From: Lucinisca nassula
Taxonomy: Eukaryota > Mollusca > Bivalvia > Lucinida > Lucinidae
NCBI GenBank assembly: GCA_963580285.1
Contig: OY757011.1
Coordinates: 100,036,316-100,100,315 of the forward strand
DNA length: 64,000 nt
Direction of reading: 5' to 3'
Shown piece after piece: positions 10,130 to 20,934 of this stretch. Below the pieces are notes generated by a model. That model had not been told where the DNA came from, made no database searches, and saw only the letters and a list, made by a program, of their open reading frames with translations. The position numbers and the translations under genes were made by a program. Position 1 is the stretch's first letter, and each line of letters opens with the position of its first letter.

Positions 10130-10440
10130 CGAGATAATACTTTAATTATAGATATCTATAAATCAAATTATAGATATATATAAATCAAATTATAGATATA
10201 TATAATTAACATAATTGATATCTATAACGATCAGTATTTTTTGATATCATAAACTGTAATGAATGATATGTAATATATATTTCTTGATATCTATAAATTT
10301 GGCTTATGATATCAATTATTCCTTTGCTTATATAGATATTCGAAATAAAATTATAAATATTTATAATTGTAATTAATGACATCTATATTTCAGTCTATAG
10401 ATATCTAAAATGTAAAGAATTATTGATATCTCATATTGCA
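10130..10440. repeat. AT-rich stretch with repeated GATATC palindromes
   Basis: The hexamer GATATC occurs about seven times in 290 bp within TATAGATATCTATAA-like contexts, including a short tandem ATTATAGATATATATAAATC. Non-coding. Confidence 0.7.
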
Positions 10441-10494
10441 TCCGATTTTTGGATGTCAATAATTAGATTTGTTTGTATGGGTTGAGATTTTACA

Positions 10495-10740
10495 CCCCCT
10501 CAAATCTTTTAAGGTAATGTTTGAGACACTGCTTCCAATTTTATGGGACTTTAACTCGACATTGAGATGAAATGACTTCTCAAGCCCTGCGTGTCAAAAC
10601 AAACAAAAAGGGTTTATATGCAAGGACTGGTCCCACTTTGCCTGGTCAGGCTTAGTCCCTCGTGTGCGGTGGGTTTCCCTCTGCGAGGAAACATGAGGCA
10701 GCCCAATCTATTTCTCCAAGCCTCATTGGGCGGGGGTCGC
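10495..10740 (-). mobile_element. SINE-A copy, diverged
   Basis: Retains TTTGAGACACTGCTTCCAAT, GGGACTTTAACTCGAC, GAAATGACTTCTCAAGCCCT and the GCAGCCCAATCTATTTCT...CATTGGGCGGGG end. The middle is shortened. Confidence 0.7.
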
Positions 10741-10964
10741 TCAATAATTAGAACTAGGGTGCCTAAAATAGAAAAATTCATATACCCTTTGGGTCTTATA
10801 TTGTTAGAGTCTGGTTCAAATGTTGATAGCCAAGTTTTCATTTTTCCGCCTACATATTTAAGTTCAATTTGATCGGTTGAAAACTGTTGATCACACCTGC
10901 CATATCATGTCAATTGCTAGTTCTGTGGCGTCCGGTATGAACAAAACTGCACGTTTAGTGTTAA

Positions 10965-11265
10965 GTCCTCTATATTTGGCAAAGTAGAAGTAAAACAAAG
11001 ATCAGGAACCGATACAATTAACTTACTCCACCCATCAAAGACACCAAAGGGAAAGAAACACAAACACCAAGCGACCAGACCATAATGGAAACCTAAACAA
11101 AAGAAGGCCATAAGGACAGTTACTTTCCCACAAAATGGCCATATGGCCTTCCAAAATAAAAAGACACAAGTGATACACACAGTAAGTAACAAACAACACC
11201 ATAAATAAACCGCCACAGAAGAACCGCCTTGGAACGGTCAGTGGAATGATTTCCACTGGGGTAAA
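10965..11265 (-). repeat. Family C repeat
   Basis: About 270-300 bp, with copies at 30640-30920, 52935-53260 and 57775-58090. Its sense strand runs CCAAGGCGGTTCTTCTGTGG ... GGCCATATGGCCATTTTGTGG ... GTATCGGTTCCTGATC. It contains an open, hydrophobic reading frame that I do not regard as coding (see rejected items). Confidence 0.75.
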
Positions 11266-11527
11266 TCTATTTTTTTATGTAGACTTCTGAATTTGCATTA
11301 GTCGATTCCATAATTATTCATTTTTTATGTATGCAATTCTGAACCTAGGGATGTAAAATAGCTTTCCTTTACCGCCAGAAGTAAAGCGTTCCTCGTAGAG
11401 AGAACACTTCTCATTTCGTATTTTCGTATGTTGTAATAGGGAATTTCGGCATCATTCAGTAAGTATGAGACTTATTTGCTTGTTATTATTATTATTGTTT
11501 TCCCTGGGTTCATATTGGCTGAATAAA
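11266..11527. other. Unannotated spacer
   Basis: AT-rich, with no repeat or gene recognised. Confidence 0.3.
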
Positions 11528-11690
11528 AGCCTCTGTGGTGCAGTGGTTATGCTACTCGCCTCTTAAACAGGCGGTCGCAGGTACGATTCCTGGGCTTCTC
11601 CAGACTTTTGGATGGGCCTTTAAACCAAGGACCCGCCTCCGTATGACTCTAGCTGTTGGTGGGACGTAAACTGAAACACACACTCATTTA
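11528..11690 (+). mobile_element. SINE-4 copy
   Basis: tRNA-like head GCCTCTGTGGTGCAGTGG...GGTACGATTCC, then CCGTATGACTCTAGCTGTTGG and tail GGGACGTAAACTGAAACACA CACTCA. Same family as 4744 and 54222. Confidence 0.85.
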
Positions 11691-11785
11691 GGCTGAATGC
11701 TTTATCTGTATAATGATAATGCTATTCTTTTATATGTTTTCTCACATTATAAACGCTTGACTCAATATTTTCTGAATATGATATC

Positions 11786-12198
11786 TAAGGCCGACACGAT
11801 TAATCGTATAATCGATTATATTAATCGTATAATCGATTAATCGACCGATAAATTCCACAAAAATGATTATCATTTCTGATTTGCTTTAAATCGATTACTT
11901 GATAGGTACAATTTTCTACCCAAAGTTATGCCTAAAATAGCTGGATGAGTGGCAAACAGTGCAGACCCTGATGAGACGCCGCATTATGCGGCGTCTCAGC
12001 TGGGTCTACACTGTTTGCTCAGGCCTGTCTGTTCAAATATACATATGGTAAAGTGAAACATATAGTAAGAGTCATGCTCAGACGGAAAGCCAGGCAGGTA
12101 AAATAATGACAAAACCTTAGCGATTACCAATCGATTATCGATCGCAATGACGTGACTGATAATCGATTATCTTTTCAGCTCCGATTAGCCAGCCCTAA
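11786..12198. mobile_element. hAT-like non-autonomous element with ATCGATT motifs
   Basis: The left end (GGCCGACACGATTAATCG) and inverted right end (TAGGGCTGGCTAATCGGA) resemble hAT-type termini. Both subterminal regions are packed with ATAATCGATTA and ATCGATTATCGATCG. A TTAA-MITE-1 core (about 11949-12030) is nested in it. The 8-bp flanking duplication could not be confirmed. Confidence 0.5.
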
Positions 12199-12199
12199 T

Positions 12200-12849
12200 G
12201 ATTTCTGTAGAGATGAACGATACTGTTAAATGACACACCTTTAGTATGCTTAGCCTATGTTTAGAGTAAAATTTATGCATACTTTTGTTCATTGATATCC
12301 CTGTCGACACGAAACGTCGACTCAACGTTGCTTCAGCGTTGAATGCCTGCTGAGATATTGTAGTGCGTTACATGTACTTGAATATTTGTTATTGCTATGT
12401 TATAATTGTGCATTTGTAACTTGCAGATAACTGTCCACGGCATTCTATGGTATAGATGTTTAGACGTTGTCGTAGAGATGTACAGCCCTATATGTGCATT
12501 AAAAATGAAAAAAAAAAAAAAAAAAAACGACGCGTGTATTGACTGTTGTTCTGTCCCCATATTTTAAGCAGTTTGGGTCAAGCTGCTACACATATGGCAT
12601 ATTAAAAGGTGTCCTAGATGTAACACCGTGCCTCACCGCCGGGTAATAACCTAGGGATGTTTTAGACCCACCAAGGCACCTGAGTTCTCATATGAATGCT
12701 CTTTGATCAGTACTGTCGAGATACATCTGAAAGCAGTGTGACAGGAATGCAAACGTGCTTGACCAGGGTGACTGCAATAGCTCTTCTTCTGCTTCATACA
12801 TGTACAACCAGCTAAACTGTCCTTAACGAGGATTATGACTGTTTCCTCT
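12200..12849. other. Unannotated; poly-A tract near 12508
   Basis: A 19-bp adenine run lies near 12508-12527. CACCGTGCCTCACCGCC near 12628 is complementary to a segment near 19425, so it is another low-copy repeat. No gene seen. Confidence 0.3.
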
Positions 12850-13063
12850 TTAGGGGAATGGGAACACCTGGCAGATTTGTCCGCCATTTTTCAAAGGGAT
12901 ATAACTTTCGGGACTTCCTGTTCGCTATTCTATAAGCTCTGTCCCACTGAAAAAGGGGTCTACTCTTAAAGGAAAGAATTTGCTCCTCAGGAGCAAATTC
13001 TTTCCTTTAAGAGTTGACCCCCTATTGAGTTGCCTCCCCTAAAGGTGTTCCCATTCCGCTTAA
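12850..13063. mobile_element. TTAA-MITE-2 copy, full length
   Basis: Starts TTTAGGGGAATGGGAACACC and ends GGTGTTCCCATTCCGCTTAA, inverted termini of about 20 bp. The centre is a near-perfect hairpin (TACTCTTAAAGGAAAGAATT TGCTCCTCAGGAGCAAATTC and complement). The left TTAA has mutated to TTTA. Confidence 0.8.
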
Positions 13064-13616
13064 GCTGTAAAATCTGATAAGATGCCGCATTCTGATCTTG
13101 AGCTAAACCCTTTGCCAACTATAGTTCAACTTCGATGGCTCGAACTTCCATTGCTTGTTTATAATGGATTAGTAGAACCCTTTCTTGAGTCCCTCCAGAT
13201 ACAAAATAGTGATGGATAGTTTAGAAATATTTTCTTCTTTTTTTGTAAATGTATGCTGTGTGTACTCATTATAATCGCCTCGTGTACATGTATCTGTAAT
13301 TAACACCTAACCTTTATATATGGAATCCCGACAACCACCCTGCTAGAAGCGTCCAATATAGAGTCCATTTTCTTTGGAGGGATGTAAATCTGCATGTTCT
13401 TAAATTTTATATACTTTTATAAATTTCTCAGGCATAATATTAATGATATAATGCAATACTAGAAACAAACTAATAAATATTAATTCCATTCAACCCTTTT
13501 CTCGACAATAATAATGTCAATTTCATAACACACATTTACCTTCAAACCCTCTTTGGAATATTCCAAACAACTTTCCCGATTCAATTATAGGCTCAATAAG
13601 CTTGTGTTCTTCTAAT
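13064..13616. other. Unannotated AT-rich spacer
   Basis: No gene or strong repeat. A MITE-B scrap (TGTGTACTCATTATAATCGCC) lies near 13258. Confidence 0.3.
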
Positions 13617-13617
13617 A

Positions 13618-13827
13618 TACAGTAAAATTCCTATATTAAGACCACCTTTGTGACTGTTCAAAAGTGGTCTTAAAGACCACTTTTGAACAGTCCCAAAGGT
13701 GGTCTATGGCCATAGGACACTGTATGCAGAAAACACAAAGAAAGAATATCTGCAACCTACTAAATGAGCTTTTTAAAGCAGAATTAGTCTTAATTTTAGG
13801 TGGTTTTAATAGCGGAATTTCAGTGTA
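13618..13827. mobile_element. CAGT-MITE (Tc1/mariner-like ends)
   Basis: Begins TA-CAGTAAAATTCCTATATT and ends with imperfect inverted GGAATTTCAGTGTA. It includes an internal inverted block (AAAGTGGTCTTAAAGACCACTTTT). Copies at 40792-41006 and 52044-52276. The CAGT start and TA flank suggest mobilisation by a Tc1/mariner transposase (inference). Confidence 0.7.
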
Positions 13828-13864
13828 ACTAAAGAATTCATAATACTATATTAACCAACGCCTA

Positions 13865-14012
13865 GAAAAATGTGGCGTACCTTAGCAATACCTGAGTCTG
13901 TTTTAATCACTAAGGTAGTCACCAGTACAGCCAATAATGGACAAATAATTCTGTTGTCTGTTACATAATGTGTCATAAAAGTGAGATTAAGATTTTATAG
14001 TTGCCTTTATAT
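13865..14012. repeat. Left part of a block duplicated in inverted form at 61.9-62.6 kb
   Basis: GTACCTTAGCAATACCTGAG through GTGAGATTAAGATTTTATAG matches the reverse complement of about 62405-62560. The LINE at 14013-15062 splits this block; the block resumes at 15063. Confidence 0.8.
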
Positions 14013-15062
14013 ATAGTAGTTCGTCTGTCATCACTGACAATGGCCAATCTTAATCATATTTGCGAAATGTTACTATTTGTTTGTTCTAAGATGGATGATG
14101 CGACCGATTCAAGCTCTGAACTGTCTATTGCAAATAGAGCAACAGAGGCTAGAGGAAGACAGCTCTGTTGGTGATGCCTTAGCTCTGGCTTTGCGTTGTG
14201 CACGTTTCTGCTAAGCTTCACTGATTCTTTTTGCCTCATATTCATTGGCGCCCCTTTTGATGAGACCACGCCACTTTGCTCTGTCCTGTGCAATTTGTTC
14301 CCACGACTCTGTTGGAATGTTGAAGTCCCTGAGTGAGGGTTTGAGGGTGTCCTTGTGGCGCTTCTTCTGACCGCCTTGGGAGCGTGTGCCCATTTCTAGT
14401 TCTCCATAGAGAATTTTCTTTGGCAAACGTTCCTCAGGCATTCTGGTAACATGGCCTGTCCATCTTAACTGTGCTAATTTCAGAAGAGTATGTACACTTT
14501 GCATCCCTGCCCTGTTCAGGACTTCTGTGTCTGGAATCCTGTCTTGCCACTTAATCTTTAAGAGTTTTCTAAGACAGCTAGTATGGAAGTGATTCAGTCT
14601 TTTGGCATGCCATTGGTAGTAAACTGTCCATGTTTCACATGCATAAATAGTGTTGGCAGCACAACAGCTCTGTAGACTTTCAGTTTTGTGTCAAGTCTGA
14701 TTCCACTTCGATCCCAGACACTACTACGTAGTCGGCCAAATGCTGCACTAGCTTTGGCAATCCTGGCGTTGACTTCATCATCAATGTGCACGGCTCTTGA
14801 AAGTGTGCTCCCAAGGTAGGTGAACTTGTCTACCACTTGCAATCTTTGACCTTTCACTGTGATGGTGGGCTCTTTGTAAGGCTTACCAGGTGCTGGCTGA
14901 TAGACTACTTCAGTCTTTTTGATGCTGATTGTGAGATCATAGCTATCACAGGAGTCGGATACTTGTTCTATACCTTTTTGCATCTTCTCTTCTGCAGGAG
15001 CACCTTTTGCCATGTCATCAGCAAAGAGGAACTCATCTAGCACCTCTGTCTGCTCCTTGGAT
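14013..15062 (-). mobile_element. 5'-truncated non-LTR retrotransposon with 12-bp TSD
   Basis: The insertion is bounded by TTGCCTTTATAT (14001-14012) and TTGCCTTTACAT (15063-15074), a 12-bp target duplication with one mismatch. The paralogous block near 62405 has a single copy of this site and no insertion. The element carries the C-terminal part of a reverse transcriptase and about 200 bp of 3' UTR. Confidence 0.9.
14211..15062 (-). pseudogene. Reverse transcriptase C-terminal part, broken
   Basis: Starts (5' truncation) just before the RT active-site block FLFADDM (normally A/Y-x-DD), and continues with LTISIKKTEVVYQPAPGKPY, FTYLGSTLS, ARIAKASAAFGRL and YRAVVLPTL. A one-base frameshift near 14650 moves the frame. 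The tail block LRWTGHVTRMPEERLPKKIL, GGQKKRHKDTLK, and WEQIAQDRAKWR then runs to the stop at 14211. These motifs are widespread in RTE- or related LINE proteins of marine animals. Non-functional. Confidence 0.88.
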
Positions 15063-15300
15063 TTGCCTTTACATATCAAATTGCTGACAGCACTAGTGCG
15101 ACCACTGTCTATGAACTGGGACGGAGAATAAGGCTGTTCCGTTTAACCCTTTAATTCCTGTATTTGTATGCCAACAGTGAAGACCCTGATCAGAACGAGT
15201 ACTTTGCAGCATTAAATCTACACTGGTTGCAAAAAAAAAAAAAAAAAAAAAAAACATCATGAAACCAGTCCAGGTCCACACAGCACTGGCCTGACCTGAC
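15063..15300. repeat. Right part of the inverted-duplicate block, with TTAA-MITE-1-like core
   Basis: CTGACAGCACTAGTGCG and CATCATGAAACCAGTCCAGG match the reverse complement of 61890-62395. It contains a TTAACCC-type hairpin-core element and a 25-bp A tract (15230-15254). Confidence 0.75.
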
Positions 15301-15715
15301 ATCCATATTCATAGAAAATAGCTGTAAATGACATATTTTTAAAAGAGATTGTGGACATTGCAATACATGGCTGTTCGTAAAAGAAGTTTGTTTGGAATAC
15401 TGATGTAAAATGGTGATGAGTAAAGTGATTACTTGATTTTAAGTATACCTGATACCCCTTCACAAATATTGGTTATGTCTATATAGTTTATGTAAAAAAA
15501 TGGCGATCCGACGCTAATCCGGTATAGTGCTCGTTTCGAGGTACTTCAGGGCTGGTTCGCATTCCGTGTACTTTGTTCATGTAAAATGAATTATTTGGTG
15601 CTCTTAACATAATAATTGCATTTCATATATTGTAGGGAACGACTGCAGCGTAGTTGGCCTATATTTTTCAGTCTTTATAATGTAACAAAAAGCTAAAAAC
15701 TGTCCAATATACAGA
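15301..15715. other. Unannotated spacer
   Basis: No repeat, gene or RNA recognised. Confidence 0.3.
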
Positions 15716-15717
15716 TA

Positions 15718-15798
15718 AGAGCAGTGGTCTAGAGGGAAGCTGCTCGACCACGAGACCTTAACTTACTTTTTAACCAGAGGGTCGTGCGTTCGAATCCC
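15718..15798 (+). repeat. tRNA-like sequence (probable SINE head or tRNA pseudogene)
   Basis: Has an A-box-like GGTCTAGAGGG and B-box GTTCGAATCC separated by an enlarged middle, followed by a T run that could end pol III transcription. The acceptor stem does not pair, so it is not annotated as a functional tRNA. Confidence 0.45.
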
Positions 15799-15954
15799 AT
15801 ACTTTTTTTTCATGAAAACATATAAACGGTTATTAGCTTATTATTACTTGCAAGTTTGTTTGAAGATTTTTGTGTCAAGAACTGAAAATATATATATATT
15901 TTTTTTTAAATACGAAGGCTTGAAAAGGATTTCTTGTTCATTTGTTCTAAGGGT

Positions 15955-16100
15955 TCGCGTTTGGGGCGAAAATTGAAAACCGGAGTACCCGGAGAGCAAC
16001 CTCCTGGATTTCAGATGCAGAACGGCGTCTCACATTTGACCCTAGCCAAACATGTCTGTTACAGACCTAATGATTAACATTCAGCGCTCTTATCTACCCC
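15955..16100 (-). mobile_element. SINE-1 fragment
   Basis: Conserved blocks GGAGTACCCGGAG, GCAGAACGGCGTCTCACATTTGACC and CCTAATGATTAACATTCAGC identify SINE-1. The tRNA head and tail are lost. Confidence 0.75.
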
Positions 16101-16891
16101 TTCAAGTCAGTCGTCTGTAATCAGATGTGGTCGAAAACTCGAGTACCCGGAGCAATCCCTAGTTGTGTTTTAGCTCACTATTAAGGACAAGAAACAAGGA
16201 AAATTAATGGCTTAAGTTTCGTATTTGTTGTGGTTACTTGCTTAAAAAATCTCGACGAGGCCATTGTAACAAGTACATGTATCAAATACATCAGTAGGGC
16301 GGCATCTAAGGCCGTTGCTATGATTCTATTCGCAATCTGCTTCCGCCGGTTGGGACTATATTTTGTCCAAAAAAATAAGGAAGAAAATCACAAGAACTTC
16401 CGGTAATTTATAGGCCATTACATTTTGTTATGAGCTGTAGATTGGAGAAAAATGAAGGACAATTAATGAAAATGATCTTTTCTGAGGTCTATAGAAAAGG
16501 GTAGAGAGTGTGAAGGCTTAAACCGACTTAGCAGACGCCGCGAAACAATGGCCCCTCAATTTATTGATGGCAAAGTACTTTGATACACATGTTGGGAAAA
16601 AATGGCACAAAAAAATGCTCCCCTCCAGATTAAGATCATTTTTCGCACACTTGTCAAGGACATATCAGTCCGTCTTAAGGACTGCATGGGAGCTGTCGCG
16701 AGCGTGGTACATTAAGAAAATCCTTGTTCAACTGAGAGCCAATTCTGCTTGGAATTACGAAGAGTACGCATGCGCGTTTCGATATCTTGTCAAGTCATTC
16801 TTTTCTCGCATAATTCAGGATTACGGGGGGACATTATTTAATATGCTCTGCAGTCTGAGGAGTTGAATTACTTTGGTAATCTAACCATACT

Positions 16892-16893
<2 letters not shown>
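16101..16893. other. Non-coding; low-copy duplicate with 17610-17700
   Basis: AAAAAATGGCACAAAAAA...ATGCTCCC at about 16596 recurs at about 17650, with similar flanks (TTTCGACCGGAAGTGG type). The open frame 16564-16866 spans this and has no recognised domain. Confidence 0.35.
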
Positions 16894-16964
<71 letters not shown>

Positions 16965-17157
16965 AGCCAGCAGAGCATGTCGGACCAACGTCAGGCCGAC
17001 AGCGATACGACGTGTCTGTCCGGGCCCGACGTTGGCCCCCTTTTATGCTGGCAGGAGAGAGAGAGAGAGAGAGAGAGTCTCGGAGAGAGAGAGAGAAAAT
17101 CAAAATGAAAGTTTACAGATACGCGTAAGGAATGCACCATGAAGCGAATGAAATTAC

Positions 17158-17248
<91 letters not shown>
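16894..17248. repeat. GA/AG microsatellites in three blocks
   Basis: Pure AG runs at about 16894-16960 and 17161-17248, with a broken run at 17055-17096. They give open frames of alternating Arg-Glu on one strand and Ser-Leu on the other, which are artefacts of the dinucleotide. Confidence 0.97.
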
Positions 17249-17250
<2 letters not shown>

Positions 17251-18177
17251 GATAGAGACCAATCTGTCAGTTAAAAAAAAATCAGTAGTTTGCGGACTTT
17301 GATTTGGTCGATAAGATTTACTGACGTCATTTAATATGACGTAATTTAATATGATTTCGTCACACCAAACTGTCTACACAGCTGTGTCATGCCTGTGTAA
17401 ATATACTGTACATTCAGTGTATTGACAAAATTATCGATGTAAATTATTATAAACAAACATGGTTGAAAGGTGGATTGTTCAGTGAAGAAGATGAGTATGG
17501 TACCAAAAGACTTGTATTCAACTCGCTTTTCATTCGTTGTTATCAAATACAGGGGAATTATGTGAGTTTCACTTAAAACTTTTTGCCAAACCTGCCATTT
17601 TGGAAAGAAAAAATGGGTTTGTACACACGTTTCGACCGGAAGTGGCTAGAAAAAAATGGCACAAAAAATGCTCCCTCGCCGATTTTGGCACAAGTTTCAA
17701 GGTGAACAGATTAATATATGCCGGAATTGATGATATAGGTGAGAATAATCGCGAGGAATATTATAATAGTTTATTTTTGTTTTCCCCGATGGTACCGACA
17801 TGGTTGAAAATTCGCAATTTTCAAACCCTTGGTCTGCCCACACCAAGATGCTAATTAAGGTTTTAGTCTTTGTATTGAATACAGCAATATTTATATATAT
17901 CGCTTTTATCTTTGTCAAAGCTAAAAAATAAACGACAATCACGTAATTTGATGTGAAAATAGTAAGTCGAATGGGAGCATCAAAATCGGAAGTAGTCCCA
18001 TCGAATCGACGCACGAGAATTTTGTTTTTAAATCTACCTACGCTGGCCACTCTGATGCCCTACTGCATAGGTTTCTGAAGAGATGAACATACATGTATAA
18101 ACGACAGGTTTATTAAAATGCTTATAGTGATAAGAATTAGTGATATTTAAAGATCTGAAAACAGATTTTTAATGGCT
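17249..18177. other. Unannotated; weak exon candidate at 17941-18050
   Basis: On the minus strand an ATG at 18050 opens MASVGRFKNKILVRRFDGTT and runs to 17697. Composition looks protein-like for about 35 residues and then turns AT-rich. No family is recognised and no splice partner was found, so it is not called as a gene. Confidence 0.2.
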
Positions 18178-18392
18178 TTGGTTTTACGGCCCTTGGTAGA
18201 TTATTTCTCTCATTTCGAGCCGATCGTTATTCAGAGGCGGGAGAAAACAGGAGTACTCTGAGTAAAACTACCTGACCTTCCGTTGCAGAACTTGGGGTCC
18301 CACATTTGACCCGAGCAAGGATCGAACCACAGCGGTGAGAGACCTAACGATTAAGAGTCAGCGCTCTTATCCATTAGGCCACGGTGCCGTCA
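18178..18392 (-). mobile_element. SINE-1 copy
   Basis: Minus strand: GGCACCGTGGCCTAATGG head, GACTCTTAATCGTTAGGTCT, GGTTCGATCC B-box, and the body ending GGGCCGTAAAACC. About 215 bp. Confidence 0.85.
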
Positions 18393-18474
18393 AAACGTTT
18401 ATATTTGCTACAGAAAAATAAACACGTTGATTGTTTTCCATAAACCAAAACATTAAAAAGCCCAGTAGCTTCCT

Positions 18475-18730
18475 CATAACGAAAACACGCCTATACAAAT
18501 ACATTGTACATTTTACCGCCGAAAAAAAGAATATTTTATGATGAAAAATTGTGCTATTTTTCCTATTTCTGCTCAAAATATAGATTAGGGGTACTCGTTA
18601 GAACCGCCTCATCCATCTATATTTCAGAGCAGAAATAAGAAAAATAAGGTTTACCCCTGCTAACCCCAGTTTTACTACATAAAAGTGAGGTTCAAGGGGG
18701 TCAAAATTTTATAGGTGTGTTTTCGTGATG
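18475..18730. mobile_element. MITE-B copy
   Basis: Left end CATAACGAAAACACGCCTAT and inverted right end GGTGTGTTTTCGTGATG. The central hairpin is damaged (one arm of the ACTCGTTAGAACCGCC stem is missing). Inner arms TTATTTCTGCTCAAAATATA / GAGCAGAAATAAG remain. Confidence 0.85.
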
Positions 18731-18837
18731 TGTTACTTACGTCCATGTTGTAGTAAATCCATTAAAATTAGCCGGGTTTTCTTATCCCTGAGGCCCTAAA
18801 TCTATCTGTAGAATCTGGGCTAGAATCATGTGCTGGG

Positions 18838-18925
18838 TTTAGCAAACAGTGTAGTTGGCAAACAGTGTAGCCCAGACCAAAATGCGGCATATAATCAAGT
18901 TTTACACTGTGTTTTTTTTTTTTTT
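18838..18925. repeat. TTAA-MITE-1 core fragment
   Basis: Contains AGCAAACAGTGTAG twice and a degenerate second arm, ended by a T run. Confidence 0.5.
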
Positions 18926-19004
18926 TTTACAGCTAAAAATTAAGGATTGAAGGGAACATTCTCAGCCCTCGTTCAGGACAGTTTTAGCTCCTTGCTTTGA
19001 GGAT

Positions 19005-19190
19005 TAATGTCCCTGACAACACTGAAGAGGTTGCTTCCAATTTTGTGGCACCATTATCCGACACCACTATCCCTGCCGACCAATGAAACCAATAGGGTTT
19101 ATATGCATTGGACGCGCACCACTTTGTCTGGGCAGGCTTAGACCTTCTAAGCGGTTTACCAGTACATGTGCGATCGGTTGTATGTAGTAC
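19005..19190 (-). mobile_element. SINE-A fragment
   Basis: CTGACAACACTGAAGAGG, TGCTTCCAATTTTGTGG and CCAATGAAACCAATAGGG blocks are present. The copy stops within the CTAAGCGGTTTACCAGTA block. Confidence 0.75.
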
Positions 19191-19230
19191 AAGAAGAGCT
19201 ATTGTAGAGCTCTGGTTATGCGCAATACTG

Positions 19231-19231
19231 C

Positions 19232-19290
<59 letters not shown>
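19231..19290. repeat. (ATT)n microsatellite
   Basis: About 20 uninterrupted ATT/TTA units. Confidence 0.97.
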
Positions 19291-19554
19291 GATTTCAAAT
19301 GGTTGTATCTGAACAGTCACGTATCAAAGATCATTCAAATTTAGAACTTGGGCGCCTGGGAGGGTTTTCTGAGATAGCAAAAAAAAAAAATAAAAAATAA
19401 AAAAAAAAAAATCTAGGTTAATGCTGGCGGTGAGGCAAGGGGTTAAAATCTAGGGCACTTCTTTAATGCAGTTCCACAATGCTAACGGGTTATATAAATC
19501 AGCTTATTATAAAAGAGTGAAGAACATGGGGACCTGAATTTTAGGGTGATTTCA

Positions 19555-19800
19555 CTTTATATGTGTTTGAATTCAAGTTTTGCGTCATCAACACTGTTTA
19601 GGTCATTTTGGAGACTTTTTTCAATTTCATGGGACTTATATCGACATCATTGCGATGAAATGGCATATCAAGCCCTGACGGCTAAACAAACAAACCAGGT
19701 TTATTTAATGTGCGGTTGGACTCGCACCCTGTTGCCTAGACAATCTAGCTCAGATCCTCTAAGCGATTTACCAGTACCCAGCAGTTTGTCATGTTGGTGA
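19555..19800 (-). mobile_element. SINE-A fragment
   Basis: CATCAACACTGTTTAGGTC, CGATGAAATGGCATATCAAG and CTAAGCGATTTACCAGTA identify the family. The distal end is lost. Confidence 0.7.
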
Positions 19801-19977
19801 TTCTGATTCTCCGCCCCCCATTATGTATATTGCTTCTTTTTAGTTAGGTTTGGATATTCTGAGTCACCACCTGTTTAGGAAGGAGTTGCTGGCTCGGTTT
19901 ACCTGTTGTCCCTTTGTTTATTGTCGTCACTCCATGTTTCGACTTCTTTCCCTAGTGATATTGTGGAAAGAATATAA

Positions 19978-20068
19978 GAATCTGATATGGAATTCTGTTG
20001 TAGATGAGCGTTTCGAACCGGGTGGGAAACGCCCATCTACAACGGAACCCCATATTGGATTCTTTTTC
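19978..20068. repeat. Long imperfect hairpin
   Basis: AAGAATCTGATATGG...GTTGTAGATGAGCGTTTC pairs with GAAACGCCCATCTACAAC...CCATATTGGATTCTT, a stem of about 40 bp with few mismatches and an 11-bp loop. It is probably the core of a MITE. Confidence 0.75.
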
Positions 20069-20329
20069 TTGCGCAACACCTCCGGTTAGTTTTGACAGCT
20101 CGCAAATGTATATTGTTTACAAAATAAAAGTAGTGCGGAAGTAGTTCCGGCAGTTGAATAGAATTGAAGCGCATTTATGTTAGTTGCCTAGGTCGGAACA
20201 CCAGGGTCAGAACATAAGTTTCTATCCCAGGGTAAAATCACGGATTTCCTTGTCTGGTGTGCAAAAATTTGAGATCTGATTGTATCAGCTCCTGATCGTT
20301 TCTCTTTAATTTTCACATCTTTATACGGT

Positions 20330-20392
20330 AGATTCTTTATTGCTGATGAACATAGATTATGGTTACTCCTTAGAACCCACAATCAATGTTTG
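20330..20392. repeat. MITE-B core fragment
   Basis: AACATAGATTATGGTTACTCCTTAGAACCCACAATC is a deleted MITE-B hairpin. Confidence 0.5.
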
Positions 20393-20651
20393 AACTTAAA
20401 AAAAGATCAATGACTATCATCTGAAAAATGCTTGTTCTGGAGATATGCAATCAATCCTTAAGTTTAGCAACGCCTCTGTATAACACTTAACTACATGTTA
20501 TACTTTTTCTTGTTAACTATTCTTATCCTGTGAGGTCAGAGTGCTGCGTCAGAGAGTTATCTATAGAATCTGGACTGGAATAATGGTTTGACTTTGTTTT
20601 CAGTATAGGGACTTATGGGTTAAACAGAAAAGTCTAAGTCCCCGTTCAGGG

Positions 20652-20925
20652 GCCAGTTGTTCAAAACTAACGATGTCGTTAGTTAACGTATCGTTAAAAC
20701 TTTTATCATTAAATATGGCAAATATGCTGAAATTTTTGCTGAAAAATGTGAGCAGCTTTTGCTGCTGATGCAAAAGCTGCTCACATTTTTTTTCAGCAAA
20801 AACAGCAAAAGCTGCTCACATTTTTCAGCAAAAATACCAAAATTTCCGATATTGTACTTGCTAGAAGAGTTAAAAATATGACCACTAACGAGCTCATTAA
20901 GCTAACGATGCTTTGAACAACTGGC
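20652..20925. mobile_element. MITE-F with GCCAGTTGTTCAAA ends
   Basis: Starts GCCAGTTGTTCAAA and ends with the inverted TTTGAACAACTGGC. Both sides also share ACTAACGATG/CATCGTTAG motifs. The centre is a strong palindrome (TGTGAGCAGCTTTTGCTGC / GCAAAAGCTGCTCACA) with one arm present twice. A terminal fragment recurs at 34733-34756 (ATGCTTTGAACAACTGG). Confidence 0.8.
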
Positions 20926-20934
20926 TACAGGACT

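Noticed and set aside
10917..11216. Hydrophobic open frame in family C repeats (also 30531-30920), about 80 shared residues
   Set aside because: Most differences between the two best copies change the amino acid, and the other two copies break the frame. This is what a non-coding repeat with a chance open frame looks like.
16834..17142. Arg-Glu and Ser-Leu repeat proteins
   Set aside because: Translations of a GA dinucleotide microsatellite on both strands.
17697..18050. 117-codon minus-strand frame beginning MASVGRFKNK
   Set aside because: Only the first ~35 codons look protein-like; no domain, splice partner or repeat support. Kept as a weak exon candidate only.
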